64,000 bases of DNA, taken from the NCBI RefSeq assembly GCF_018986435.1, contig NZ_JAHMIN010000011.1, forward strand, positions 79,537 to 143,536. The letters run 5' to 3'. Each line of letters starts with the position of its first letter. Within the stretch, counting starts at the first letter, position 1. Positions 25,811 to 34,437 of the stretch are shown here, piece by piece. The notes beneath the pieces are model-generated. The model saw only the letters and a list, made by a program, of their open reading frames with translations. It searched no databases and had not been told where the DNA came from. Both the position numbers and the translations under genes were made by a program. This stretch comes from Hahella sp. HN01. Lineage in GTDB: Bacteria > Pseudomonadota > Gammaproteobacteria > Pseudomonadales > Oleiphilaceae.

Positions 25811-28507
25811 ATGGCGAAATATCAGTGGCCATCGCAGCTCAGCGTTCTGGCTCCGGCGTGCGCCCTGGCTATTGCCTATTTCCTCACTGCCCGCGCCGGT
25901 TTGCTACTATCACTGCCCGGCAGCAACGCCAGCCCGGTATGGATACCCGCCGGCATCGCGCTGGCGGGCATGATCCATTATGGCCGCAGCATCTGGCCCG
26001 CCATCTGGCTGGCGAGTTTCGCCGCGGAGCTGGTATCGCAGCAGGCGGACTCCTTCAGCAAGGTCATACTGGCGCTCGCCATTTCCATCGGCGCGCCGCT
26101 GGAGGCGGTCATCGGCGCCACCCTGATTCGTATGCGCGCGGACTTCAGTCCCTCTCTGGAAAAAAAGCAGGATGTGGCGCGCCTGCTCATACTCGGCGGA
26201 CCGGTGGCCTGCGTCACCAGCGCAACTCTCAGCATTGGTCTGATGGCCAGCCTGAACGTCATACACATCCAGGACGCAGGCGCTCACTGGCTGGCGTGGT
26301 GGTTTGGCGACACCTTCGGCGTCCTGATCTTCGCCCCGATTTTGTTACTGTGGCTGCAAAAGGAAAACAGCACGCTAAAGCGACGCTTGCTGGTGACGTT
26401 GCCAGGGCTGGCGTCTTTCACTCTCGCGGTGATTTCTCATTATTATCTGGTGCAGGCGGACCAGAAACAGATTAAAGAAGACGTGCGCCAGCAGGGCGTA
26501 CAACTACGCTGGTCCACCTTCAACCAGATACAGGGGATCACCAATGCCGTCAGCGCTCTCGCCCTGCTGTTTGAGGGCTCCAAGGTCATCGTGCCGCAGG
26601 ACTTCGAGCGTTACGCCTCACAGTTTCGCAACTTCCATCGCGACATCAGCGGTCTGGGTTGGGCGCCCTATATTGATAAAGCCAGTCGCTCTAATTTCGA
26701 GCATTGGGCGACATTGTTGCTGGAGAAGGACTATCAGATACGCGAAACCCTGGGCCAACAGCAGATTCCCGCTTCGGAACGCAACTTCTATGTGCCGGTG
26801 TTGTATGTCACGCCCAATAATGAAGTCACCCGCGCGGCGCAAGGCTTCGACCTGTATTCCAACGCCATACGCCGCAGCGCTATTCTGGAGTCCATGCGAA
26901 AGGGCGAACTGACGCTGACCGCACCGATCACGCTGGTAGGAAACTACGGTAAAGGGGCCATCTGTATTGCGCCGGTTTACTCCAGTCCGCCGCAAAGCGC
27001 CAACTCAGATCAGAAGCGCCGGATTATGGGATTTGTCGTAGGGTCGGTTCAGATCGGCAATCTGATAGATCGTTTATCTCAGGACATCAATCTTGAACTG
27101 TTTCATATAGAAATTTTCGATATCACCGAACCCGAACAACCCGAGGCGCTGTTCATCTCCCGCCAGAGTGCGCCGGACAATCCTTTGGAGGATATGTTCA
27201 CGCAAACCATGCAAATGGATATCTCCGGAAGGATCTGGCGAATATCCATAACGCCGACGCGTTTATTCATCAAACAGGACGCGTCCATCACCCCCTGGAT
27301 CGCATTGATACTGGCCGTCCTGTTCGGCAGTCTGCTCACCGCGGTTTTACTGCTGGAGACTGCGCATACTGTAAAGATAGAGAAAGAGGTCATTGATCAA
27401 TCACAACGACTGGTCAAAGCGGAAACCCGTTATCAGGAATTATTCACGGGGTTAAAACAGGTGATCTTTCAGGCCGATAAAGCCTATCAATGGCAAGTGC
27501 TCAACCCTGCCTGGAGCGGCCTGACCGGGGAAAATCCTGACGACGCCGTCGGCCGTGAAATGTTTCACTACTTTCACCCCGATGATTGCGACAAGCTAAA
27601 GGACGCGCTGCAGAAAATCGCCCGGCTGGAAGAGTCCAGCCTGTTTCTGGAGCTGCGCCTGAACGCCCTGCAACTGGAACGGGCGCCCTGGGTCGAAATC
27701 CATCTGCAGCGCAGCAAAGACGCCAGCGGAAAAATGGATGGCTATAGCGGTTTCATCGCCGACATCAGCGAACGCAAACGTCTGGATATCCTGAAGAACG
27801 AGTTTATTTCTACGGTTTCCCATGAACTACGCACGCCGTTAACCGCCATTAACGGTTCATTGGCGCTGCTGGATTCCGGCCGCCTCGGCCTGCTGCCGGA
27901 CCAGGCCAAACAAATGCTGCATATCGCCTACAGCAACTGTGAACGCCTGCTGCGCCTGATCAACGACCTGCTTGATATCCAGAAAATAGAATCCGGCGGT
28001 CTGGAGTTCAGTTTCGAACGCCTGGATCTAAGAGACCTCATTGAGGAGGCCTTAAGCGCCAATCAGCAGCTCGCGGAAAAAGCCTCCGTCACCCTCGCCT
28101 TTGAACCGCCCGCATCGCCCGCGCTGGTGAAAGCAGACCGGGATCGTTTGCGGCAAGTACTGGATAACCTGATCTCCAATGCCGTCAAATTCTCTCCCGC
28201 CGATGAGGCCGTGTCGCTGACGTTGAATGCTCACGCCCACTATTGGGAAGTCTCCGTGCAAGACCAAGGGCCAGGAGTGCCGCCAGAGTTCCGCAATAAA
28301 ATCTTCCAGAAGTTCGCCCAGGCGGACAGTTCCGACACCCGCCTCAAAGGCGGCACCGGCCTGGGATTGAGCATTTCCAGAGAAATCGTCCAGCGTCACC
28401 ACGGCCAGATCGGCTACCATTCCGAACCTAACTGCGGAGCCACCTTTTACTTTCGCCTGCACGCCTTAACCAACGGCGCGGTGTGGGAAGCCCAAGCGTC
28501 CTCCTAG
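25811..28507 (+). CDS. Membrane sensor histidine kinase, MASE1-CHASE-PAS-HisKA-HATPase
   Basis: An 898-residue sensor kinase. Residues 5-220 hold a MASE1-type membrane domain (FLTARAGLLLSLPGSNASPVWIPAGIALA). A periplasmic CHASE domain follows at about 225-480, with YASQFRNFHRDISGLGWAPYI, and a second membrane segment lies near 498-518. A PAS/PAC sensor spans about 545-660. The kinase core has phospho-acceptor His671 in ISTVSHELRTPLTAING, the N box DNLISNAVKFSP, G1 QDQGPGVPP and G2 GGTGLGLSIS. There is no receiver domain and no response-regulator gene next to it, so it is an orphan here. The ATG at 25811 is 12 nt after AGGAGG; a TTG at 25799 directly abuts that site and is rejected. Confidence 0.92.
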   Translation: MAKYQWPSQLSVLAPACALAIAYFLTARAGLLLSLPGSNASPVWIPAGIALAGMIHYGRSIWPAIWLASFAAELVSQQADSFSKVILALAISIGAPLEAVIGATLIRMRADFSPSLEKKQDVARLLILGGPVACVTSATLSIGLMASLNVIHIQDAGAHWLAWWFGDTFGVLIFAPILLLWLQKENSTLKRRLLVTLPGLASFTLAVISHYYLVQADQKQIKEDVRQQGVQLRWSTFNQIQGITNAVSALALLFEGSKVIVPQDFERYASQFRNFHRDISGLGWAPYIDKASRSNFEHWATLLLEKDYQIRETLGQQQIPASERNFYVPVLYVTPNNEVTRAAQGFDLYSNAIRRSAILESMRKGELTLTAPITLVGNYGKGAICIAPVYSSPPQSANSDQKRRIMGFVVGSVQIGNLIDRLSQDINLELFHIEIFDITEPEQPEALFISRQSAPDNPLEDMFTQTMQMDISGRIWRISITPTRLFIKQDASITPWIALILAVLFGSLLTAVLLLETAHTVKIEKEVIDQSQRLVKAETRYQELFTGLKQVIFQADKAYQWQVLNPAWSGLTGENPDDAVGREMFHYFHPDDCDKLKDALQKIARLEESSLFLELRLNALQLERAPWVEIHLQRSKDASGKMDGYSGFIADISERKRLDILKNEFISTVSHELRTPLTAINGSLALLDSGRLGLLPDQAKQMLHIAYSNCERLLRLINDLLDIQKIESGGLEFSFERLDLRDLIEEALSANQQLAEKASVTLAFEPPASPALVKADRDRLRQVLDNLISNAVKFSPADEAVSLTLNAHAHYWEVSVQDQGPGVPPEFRNKIFQKFAQADSSDTRLKGGTGLGLSISREIVQRHHGQIGYHSEPNCGATFYFRLHALTNGAVWEAQASS

Positions 28508-28615
28508 GGCGAAAATCTCGTAATATTCTTGCTGAAACGACCTTTCTTTGACTTTCAAATGCTTTAATTTTCTAATATTTCCCTTTTATCAGCCCAATAT
28601 CGAAGGATAGGCCGC

Positions 28616-29491
28616 ATGCCGTGGACCTGGGGATTTCTACGCGTTTCTTTTTTCGTCTGGATTGCGCTAAGCATCGTGCTGATCGCTATGATCGTCAGCA
28701 TTTTCAGTTCACCGCTGCAGGATATCCTGCACCCGGAAGCCGGCAAAAGCTGGATCGCCGCCATTGATCCACGCATCGTCGCCGTGGTGCTCGGCGCCAT
28801 CCTGATTCAGATTCTGATTCCCGCCGCCCGCTATTACCTGACCTTGATCAATGCGCAGCAACAGGCGCTGGCGCAAATGGACGCGTTGGTGGAAATGCTG
28901 TTCGAGGATTTCGGTTTGATGCTGTCCACCCGCAAGGAAATCGATGAGGCCGTGAAAGCCATCGCCCGCAAGTTACAGGTCAGTCGTTGGCGACGCTGGC
29001 TGCCGCTGGGCCTGACGCGGCCGTCGGAAGATCTCAACATCGACAGCAAACGCGCGCTGATGAACGGTTATTTGCAAACGCCTTTCGATAACTATGTGCG
29101 CCACATTCGCTCCCAGTTCGAAGCCTTCCGCAACGAACTACCACAATATCAAAGCGACGCCAGCAAAAAGCACAAAGGGCTGCCCTATCAGTACTATCTT
29201 TCCACCTCAGAAGGCCTCATGGACTCCTGTAATCTGGAAAGTCTGCCCAAACATCTGAAGCCGGCGGCCATGCAGTTCATCGCTCATGACAAGTACTGCA
29301 TTAAGTCCTGCAACGACCTGTACAGCGACCGCTATATGAAAATATCCATTGAGACTGGCGACTACGACAGGTTCGAAAAAGCTCAGGTCGGTTTTATCGA
29401 AATGGAATGCCGCAAAGTGCTGGAAACAGCGGTTTATCTGAAGGCGTTGATCAAACTGGCGAGAAAAAGATGGACGCTGTTTCTGGACTGA
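28616..29491 (+). CDS. Unknown protein with two N-terminal membrane helices
   Basis: A 291-residue protein that I do not recognise. Two membrane helices (about 8-30 and 52-74) flank a short loop containing LHPEAGKSW. The rest is a predicted cytoplasmic, helix-rich domain with several basic stretches (SRWRRWLPLGLTRP) and five cysteines late in the chain (DSCNLES, YCIKSCNDLY, EMECRK). GAAGGA about 10 nt before the ATG supports the start. It follows the sensor kinase by 108 bp in the same direction and could be co-transcribed. One copy of a sequence resembling the EPS-locus 16-bp motif lies at 28567-28582 just upstream (14 of 16 matching), which may be chance in AT-rich DNA. Confidence 0.75.
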   Translation: MPWTWGFLRVSFFVWIALSIVLIAMIVSIFSSPLQDILHPEAGKSWIAAIDPRIVAVVLGAILIQILIPAARYYLTLINAQQQALAQMDALVEMLFEDFGLMLSTRKEIDEAVKAIARKLQVSRWRRWLPLGLTRPSEDLNIDSKRALMNGYLQTPFDNYVRHIRSQFEAFRNELPQYQSDASKKHKGLPYQYYLSTSEGLMDSCNLESLPKHLKPAAMQFIAHDKYCIKSCNDLYSDRYMKISIETGDYDRFEKAQVGFIEMECRKVLETAVYLKALIKLARKRWTLFLD

Positions 29492-29814
29492 AACGCGAAA
29501 GTTAAAGCTAGATCAATTAAAAAGTTAAGCGAGTATCAATTAATTAGGCGAGGCCCTGAAATCAGGGGAAACAAGAATAACTCAGCTGGCGGAAGCAGGA
29601 TGCTTCAGTTTATCTTTCACGGGGCATGCGCATAAATCAGCTCCAGAAAACGTCAAAACCTAAGTTCTCAAGCGAGTATATAAGCATGCCAGGCGATCTT
29701 CAATGGCGCAGGCGATGAGTTACGTCTCTATTTGTTTCATGCGCATATTTATTCATACGCTTATTCATACGTCAGTCATCAGTCAGTTTATTCACACGGG
29801 TCGTCTATCAAATC
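29492..29814. other. Intergenic region, 323 bp
   Basis: No credible gene is present. It is AT-rich and holds short repeats. Two tandem 12-bp units (TTATTCATACGC and TTATTCATACGT, 29749-29772) are followed by a degenerate third copy near 29787. These could be an operator or promoter array for the ATP-grasp gene, but nothing proves it. Confidence 0.5.
29749..29772 (+). repeat. Tandem 12-bp repeat upstream of ATP-grasp gene
   Basis: TTATTCATACG occurs at 29749-29759 and again at 29761-29771, in phase at 12 bp, with a weaker copy (TTATTCACACG) at 29788-29798. The array lies within 70 bp of the next start codon. Confidence 0.7.
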
Positions 29815-30642
29815 ATGAGTGAACAAGCGTCTAAGAGCACATCAAACACGTCTGCAGACCTGCTCTGGGTCGTGCAAAGCAACCTTGGCGACAGCGATGA
29901 CGCAGCGAAGATAGAATCCTCCTGCCGCGGGCTGGGCTATGACTGCGCTATGACCCAGGTCATTCCGTTCGCGACGGACCTGCCTGATATCCCGAATGAC
30001 AGACCGGCTATTTTCTATGACTCTTACAACTTCATCACGCACGCGCATCGCTCCGGCAGATGGAGCCCCTGCGCTTACTTCGATGAGCGCCAGTTTTTGT
30101 TCTCCGAAGCTCTTCGCCATTATGGCGACCGCCTGTTAAACGCAGACGCCCGGATTCTGACCATGGAACAGTTCGCGCAAAGCGGCGCTGACGACGAGGA
30201 AGTCTTTTTCATCCGACCGGATGGCGATTTAAAAGAGTTTGCAGGAGCGATCACCACCTTCAAAGCCTTCAAGGAGTGGGCGGATAAACTCAGACCCGGC
30301 GGCTTCACGGTGGATTTGTCGTTGCCTATGGTGGCGGCGAACCCCAAAGACATTGAACATGAGTGGCGTTTGTTTATCGTTGCAGGAAAGGTCGTCACAG
30401 CCAGCCATTATCGCGCTGACGCTAGAATGCAGGTCTCGGCTGGCGCGCCTGAGGCGGTAATCAGATTTACGGAAGCAATGGCGGCCACATGGAGTCCGGC
30501 TCCCGTATTCGTCATGGACGTTGCGGTCTGCGCCGGAGAGCTTTATGTATTAGAAATTAACGGCTTTAACAGTTCCGGCTTCTATGCCTGCGATATCGAA
30601 ACTATCGTGCGGGAAGTCTCCGCCTATACACTCTCCCACTAA
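29815..30642 (+). CDS. ATP-grasp protein, R2K clade family
   Basis: A 275-residue soluble protein resembling the R2K clade of ATP-grasp enzymes, which form amide or peptide-like bonds using ATP and are often part of small peptide-modification systems. The central and C-terminal parts show the expected pattern: EVFFIRPDGDLKEFAGAI near 123-140, EWRLFIVAGKVVTASHYR near 183-200, and the metal-binding end VFVMDVAVCAGELYVLEINGFNSSGFY near 227-253. No partner gene for a peptide substrate is adjacent, so the substrate is unknown. It appears to be monocistronic, with short tandem repeats in its upstream region and a hairpin at its end. Confidence 0.82.
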   Translation: MSEQASKSTSNTSADLLWVVQSNLGDSDDAAKIESSCRGLGYDCAMTQVIPFATDLPDIPNDRPAIFYDSYNFITHAHRSGRWSPCAYFDERQFLFSEALRHYGDRLLNADARILTMEQFAQSGADDEEVFFIRPDGDLKEFAGAITTFKAFKEWADKLRPGGFTVDLSLPMVAANPKDIEHEWRLFIVAGKVVTASHYRADARMQVSAGAPEAVIRFTEAMAATWSPAPVFVMDVAVCAGELYVLEINGFNSSGFYACDIETIVREVSAYTLSH

Positions 30643-30654
30643 CAGACCATGCTA

Positions 30655-30681
30655 GCTGGCGGCGTGAATTCAACCGCCAGC
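30655..30681 (+). terminator. Hairpin between convergent genes
   Basis: GCTGGCGG (30655-30662) pairs perfectly with CCGCCAGC (30674-30681) around an 11-nt loop. It lies 13 bp after the ATP-grasp stop and overlaps the end of the convergent gene. There is no U-tract. Confidence 0.45.
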
Positions 30682-31344
30682 GACCGCATGCCAGATAAAG
30701 ACGACATAGGAGCCAATCCAACTCAACGGCAACAGCAGTCCCGGCAGGATCAGCCAGAGTATCCATTTCGGCTGTGCTTCCGTTTGACGCGGCTGGCGCA
30801 ACGCCATCAACGCCTGTCCGCCGTTCATATGAGGCAGCGGCAATAGATTGCATGCGGATAGCTTGGTCGCCACCAGGGCGAATAGCAGAATGAAGTTATT
30901 GTTGGCGGCGAATACGGCGCCTTCGCGTAAATATTCCTGTGCAACGGACAGGGGACTAAACGCCCCCAGAAAAATCTGTGCGAAGGCGGCGCCGAAACTA
31001 CGCCAGCCGTCTTCGTAAACGCCCAATGCGAAAGCCAGAACAAAGAAACATCCAGAAAGTGGAATAACCGCCCTGATCCAGGTCGGCTGGCAATCGTAGG
31101 CGTCAGGCGCCGGTTTAACGTCATCCCCCTCACCTCGCTCTTCTCGCGTATCCTTGAGTTTGACGTAACCCGTGAGAAGAATTGCTCGAATGCTGACAAT
31201 GCCCGTCTGCAGCAGGAGAGGTCCGGAGCCGATACTGATCTCCCTGACTTTGACGCCAAACGCTCTCGCGCACACAGCCATCAAGGTCAGGTGTAGAGGC
31301 ATGTAAAGCAGAACGGCGAGCAGTAGGGCTATCTCAGGCGGCAT
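30670..31344 (-). CDS. M50-like membrane protein lacking protease catalytic residues
   Basis: A 224-residue integral membrane protein with the shape of a site-2-type (M50) protease: a first helix followed by ARAFGVKVREISIGSGPLL, which matches the FGVKV-E-SIGFGP region of RseP-like proteases, and a late helix with NLLPLPHMNGGQAL, which matches the NLLPIPPLDGG motif. The zinc motif HExxH, expected in the first helix, reads HLTLM (His18), and the Asp of the second motif is replaced by Asn. The protein is therefore probably not a protease. It may bind membrane substrates or regulate the neighbouring kinase-FGE protein, whose gene starts upstream on the same strand and ends 84 bp before this one. 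That role is inference. Confidence 0.72.
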   Translation of the reverse strand: MPPEIALLLAVLLYMPLHLTLMAVCARAFGVKVREISIGSGPLLLQTGIVSIRAILLTGYVKLKDTREERGEGDDVKPAPDAYDCQPTWIRAVIPLSGCFFVLAFALGVYEDGWRSFGAAFAQIFLGAFSPLSVAQEYLREGAVFAANNNFILLFALVATKLSACNLLPLPHMNGGQALMALRQPRQTEAQPKWILWLILPGLLLPLSWIGSYVVFIWHAVAGG

Positions 31345-31427
31345 CGATAAACTCCGATCATCGCTTTATTTATGATCGGCTAGAGTACCGCCCTGGCTGA
31401 CCAAAGCAACCCGAGAATGGCCTCTTC

Positions 31428-33614
31428 TTACTGAGATGGGGCCCCTGCGGCGGGAGCCTGGGTCGGCGTCTCCACCAATCGGAACCCGTTCACTTGATAG
31501 CGGACATCAACGCCATTGGCGTCGCGACTGACCAACTGCATTGACTTAGGCGGACTGTACCAGGAGCCGCCACGCAGGACGCGGCGTCGGCAGTCTCCCG
31601 CCGTGCGCGCGGAGCCATCCGCTGGAACGCCTTTCATGGACTCACTCCAACAATCCTGCACCCACTCCCACACATTGCCATGCATGTCATACACGCCCCA
31701 TTCGTTAGCGGGGAATGAGCCAACTGGCGAAGTGAATTGCCATTTATCGGCGCCGCTCACCAAGCCGCCACAACAATCGTCCTTACCGTAATTGGCGAAC
31801 TTGTGGCCAACCTGATCCCCCCAGGAGAAACGCTTGCGACTGCCTGCGCGCGCGGCGTACTCCCACTGCGCTTCCGTGGGTAACTGAAAGCTTCTGCCGG
31901 TTTTGGCGGTCAGCCAAGCGGCGAATTCTTCCGCGTCATTCCAGCTCACGCTGATCACCGGATTACGTCCCCGGCCCCATCCGCGATCATCCGCTTTATT
32001 CGTGCACCCGCCATCGGCGACGCAGGCGTCCCACTGCTCAAAGGTCACTTCATAGGCCATGATCTTGAACGGCGTCAGCGTCACTTCCTGCCCCGGATTG
32101 CCGCCCCATAATACGCCGCCGTCATCAAAGCCCATGCGGTACTTGCCGCCAGGAATATCGACAAAGGCGATGTTCAGAGATTCCAGCGCGTCCTTCTCAA
32201 CCAAAAACACCTGTTCGGTAAACTGCTCTCCACTGATTTCCGTCCACCGGGTCAGCTTCTCATACCCCGGCGCGCTGACTTCCAGCAAATAGCGGCCTGG
32301 GTCCAGCGGAATGCCCTCTTCGTACTTAGGCTGAATATTGAGAATACGAATTTTCGCATCCACAGGCGTCACATCCACCGTAAAGGCGGTTTTAGCCGGC
32401 TTCAGCGACACATAATGCGAACGGTGGTCGGCGCTGTGATTCAACATAAAGGTTTTCGGCCAGAATCCTTTAGCGGTCACCTCAACCTCATAGTCACCCT
32501 CAGGGAGCGAAGCGCCCGGCGTATAGGCGCTCTCCTCGCCGGCGAACTTCACTGTCGCCCCTACCGGCTCCGTCACCACCACAAAAGGAAAGGTCGGCGC
32601 GGGCCGGGTCATATTTTTATACGCCCCATATCCCACTACCGCAGCAATCATCAAGGCGACGCCTAACGCGCGCCAGACGCCGGAAGACACTGAGCCGCCC
32701 CGTTCCGTTCTGCGCGTGGAGGTAGGACTCTCCTGCGCCGCCGTTTCGCCATGAGCCGTTTTTAACGATTCGACGGTAAACAGACAGGTTGCTTCCGTAT
32801 CCACCGGGACATTTTTAATCGCTTCCAGATGGGCGCGAAACTCGTCCAATGACGACAATCGGCGCTCTGGCTCCTTCGCCAGCAGCAAGTCCATCAACTG
32901 CTGATACATGCGCAGATGCAACGGCAACGGCGGCGGCGGTTCCTGTTTGTGCTTGATGCCCAGACTGATCGGATCGGTGGCCTCGAACGGTACGGCCCCC
33001 GTCAGCATCTGATAGAACACGATGCCCAGACTGTACCAGTCGGCGCGATGATCAAGCTGTCGTCCCATGGCCTGCTCGGGGCTCATATAAGGAGGCGAGC
33101 CCAGTATCGAGCCTGTCGTGGTGAGGTCGCCGCGATGATACAGGGATTTGGCGATGCCGTAGTCCGACAGCACCGGCGTATCATCCGCGCGAAACAAAAT
33201 ATTGCCCGGCTTGATGTCGCGATGAATATAGCCCAGCTTGTGGGCGTAATTCATGGCCTCCGCCAACTGCAGAATAATGCGCGTCGACTCTTCTCTGGTC
33301 AGGCGACCGGAACGGATACGCTCCGTCAGCGAGCCGCCTTCCATGAACTCCATGGAAATAAAGAACGTGTCTTCAAAAGGCGCAATGTCGTATATCTGGA
33401 TGATATTCGGGTGATTCAGCTTGGCGGTGATTTGCGCTTCCTGAATAAACCGTTGACGAAACTCTTTGTTGAGACAGATAGCCGGAGAAATAATCTTGAT
33501 GGCGACGATGCGGTCCGCGAGAAGCTGTCTGGCCTTAAACACTTTGGCCATTCCGCCTTCAGCGACTTCATCAAGCATTTCATAGTTGGGAATTTGAGGA
33601 GATACGGTGATCAC
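31428..33614 (-). CDS. Ser/Thr protein kinase with PEGA and formylglycine-generating-like domains
   Basis: An approximately 728-residue transmembrane kinase. The cytoplasmic Hanks-type kinase has a glycine loop AEGGMAKVF, Lys in VAIK, HRDIKPGN and DYG in place of DFG. A membrane helix (ALGVALMIAAVVGYGAY) is followed outside by two PEGA-type domains (PVGATVKFAGEESAYTPGAS and a second, weaker one) and a C-terminal FGE/SUMF1-like domain, with IPGGKYRMG, QLPTEAQWEYAARAG, VYDMHGNVWEWVQD and RVLRGGSW. The exported part may bind peptidoglycan or sense ligands. FGE-like domains of this kind are often not true sulfatase activators. I prefer the GTG at 33614 (GGAG 7 nt upstream); an ATG at 33632 adds six residues. 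Confidence 0.88.
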   Translation of the reverse strand: MITVSPQIPNYEMLDEVAEGGMAKVFKARQLLADRIVAIKIISPAICLNKEFRQRFIQEAQITAKLNHPNIIQIYDIAPFEDTFFISMEFMEGGSLTERIRSGRLTREESTRIILQLAEAMNYAHKLGYIHRDIKPGNILFRADDTPVLSDYGIAKSLYHRGDLTTTGSILGSPPYMSPEQAMGRQLDHRADWYSLGIVFYQMLTGAVPFEATDPISLGIKHKQEPPPPLPLHLRMYQQLMDLLLAKEPERRLSSLDEFRAHLEAIKNVPVDTEATCLFTVESLKTAHGETAAQESPTSTRRTERGGSVSSGVWRALGVALMIAAVVGYGAYKNMTRPAPTFPFVVVTEPVGATVKFAGEESAYTPGASLPEGDYEVEVTAKGFWPKTFMLNHSADHRSHYVSLKPAKTAFTVDVTPVDAKIRILNIQPKYEEGIPLDPGRYLLEVSAPGYEKLTRWTEISGEQFTEQVFLVEKDALESLNIAFVDIPGGKYRMGFDDGGVLWGGNPGQEVTLTPFKIMAYEVTFEQWDACVADGGCTNKADDRGWGRGRNPVISVSWNDAEEFAAWLTAKTGRSFQLPTEAQWEYAARAGSRKRFSWGDQVGHKFANYGKDDCCGGLVSGADKWQFTSPVGSFPANEWGVYDMHGNVWEWVQDCWSESMKGVPADGSARTAGDCRRRVLRGGSWYSPPKSMQLVSRDANGVDVRYQVNGFRLVETPTQAPAAGAPSQ

Positions 33615-34437
33615 GCTGCAGCTCCAGTCCATTAGTCACTTATCGGTCATTCGATGTTCAAGCATACCGGCGTAAACGGAGCTTGAGTCCTTTCCTTCAG
33701 AAAGCGCGTGTGCACGCATTTTCAGGGTATGTCGGGCGCGAAGCGCGCCGCTGATGATCCGCGCCCTAACCAAGGGCGACATGCCCGCATTATGACAAAC
33801 AGAATTTAGAACGTGAAGCATTGCGCCTGAAAGCCCTCCCATAATTAATGCAGTGATCATCATGGCGACGGAAATTGACTGGGCAGTTAGGATCCGCATC
33901 CATAAGCGATAATTTATCACCATTACTTTCAACAACATGGACAACGCGTCGCGGGACCTTCCTCCGCACGCTATTTCAAGGGCGACACCTTAATCAGTTT
34001 CGGCGCTGAGCTCGATTGGCCGTTTACCCTAGGGACTGTGGACAATCGTTAATTCCGTCGTTATATCCAACAAGAACGAACTTATTGCTTTCGTTAATTG
34101 GACATTTAATGGCCATATGCTATCCCTTATAACTGTGATGCGACTATCAGTCATGTTTTCTTCATTCGAAGAAGCGTGAGTCAGATGTAATCCCAAACGA
34201 CCGGATCGAACGACCGGCCGGACAGGGACCAGCGCCCTGCCCCGCCCAAGGTTATGCACATGGATAAGTTGGATCGCCCCATCGCAATATCCTCTTCATG
34301 TCGCCTCGCCCGGATTGAATAACTACGCCGTCTATTAACTACGGAGAACACTATGCCTTGTTCATAGGGCGCCCAGCTCTTTTTATTTAACGCCGTTCAT
34401 ATTTGACGTTTCTATTCATAACGCACAGGGAAAGAGC
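33615..34437. other. Gene-poor region, about 820 bp
   Basis: No convincing gene is found. The longest - strand frames are 102 codons at 33636-33944, ending 4 bp before the kinase's upstream ATG, and 76 codons at 34029-34259. Neither shows a recognisable domain or good ribosome-binding site. The first has one hydrophobic stretch (SVAMMITALIMGGLSGAML) and could be a small membrane protein, at low confidence. Promoters for the kinase (-) and for the carotenoid-oxygenase gene (+) must lie here. Confidence 0.5.

Noticed and set aside
33636..33944. 102-codon - strand frame upstream of the kinase gene
   Set aside because: It has no ribosome site, no recognisable family and several Met-rich, low-information stretches. 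It is kept only as a remark in the gene-poor region entry.
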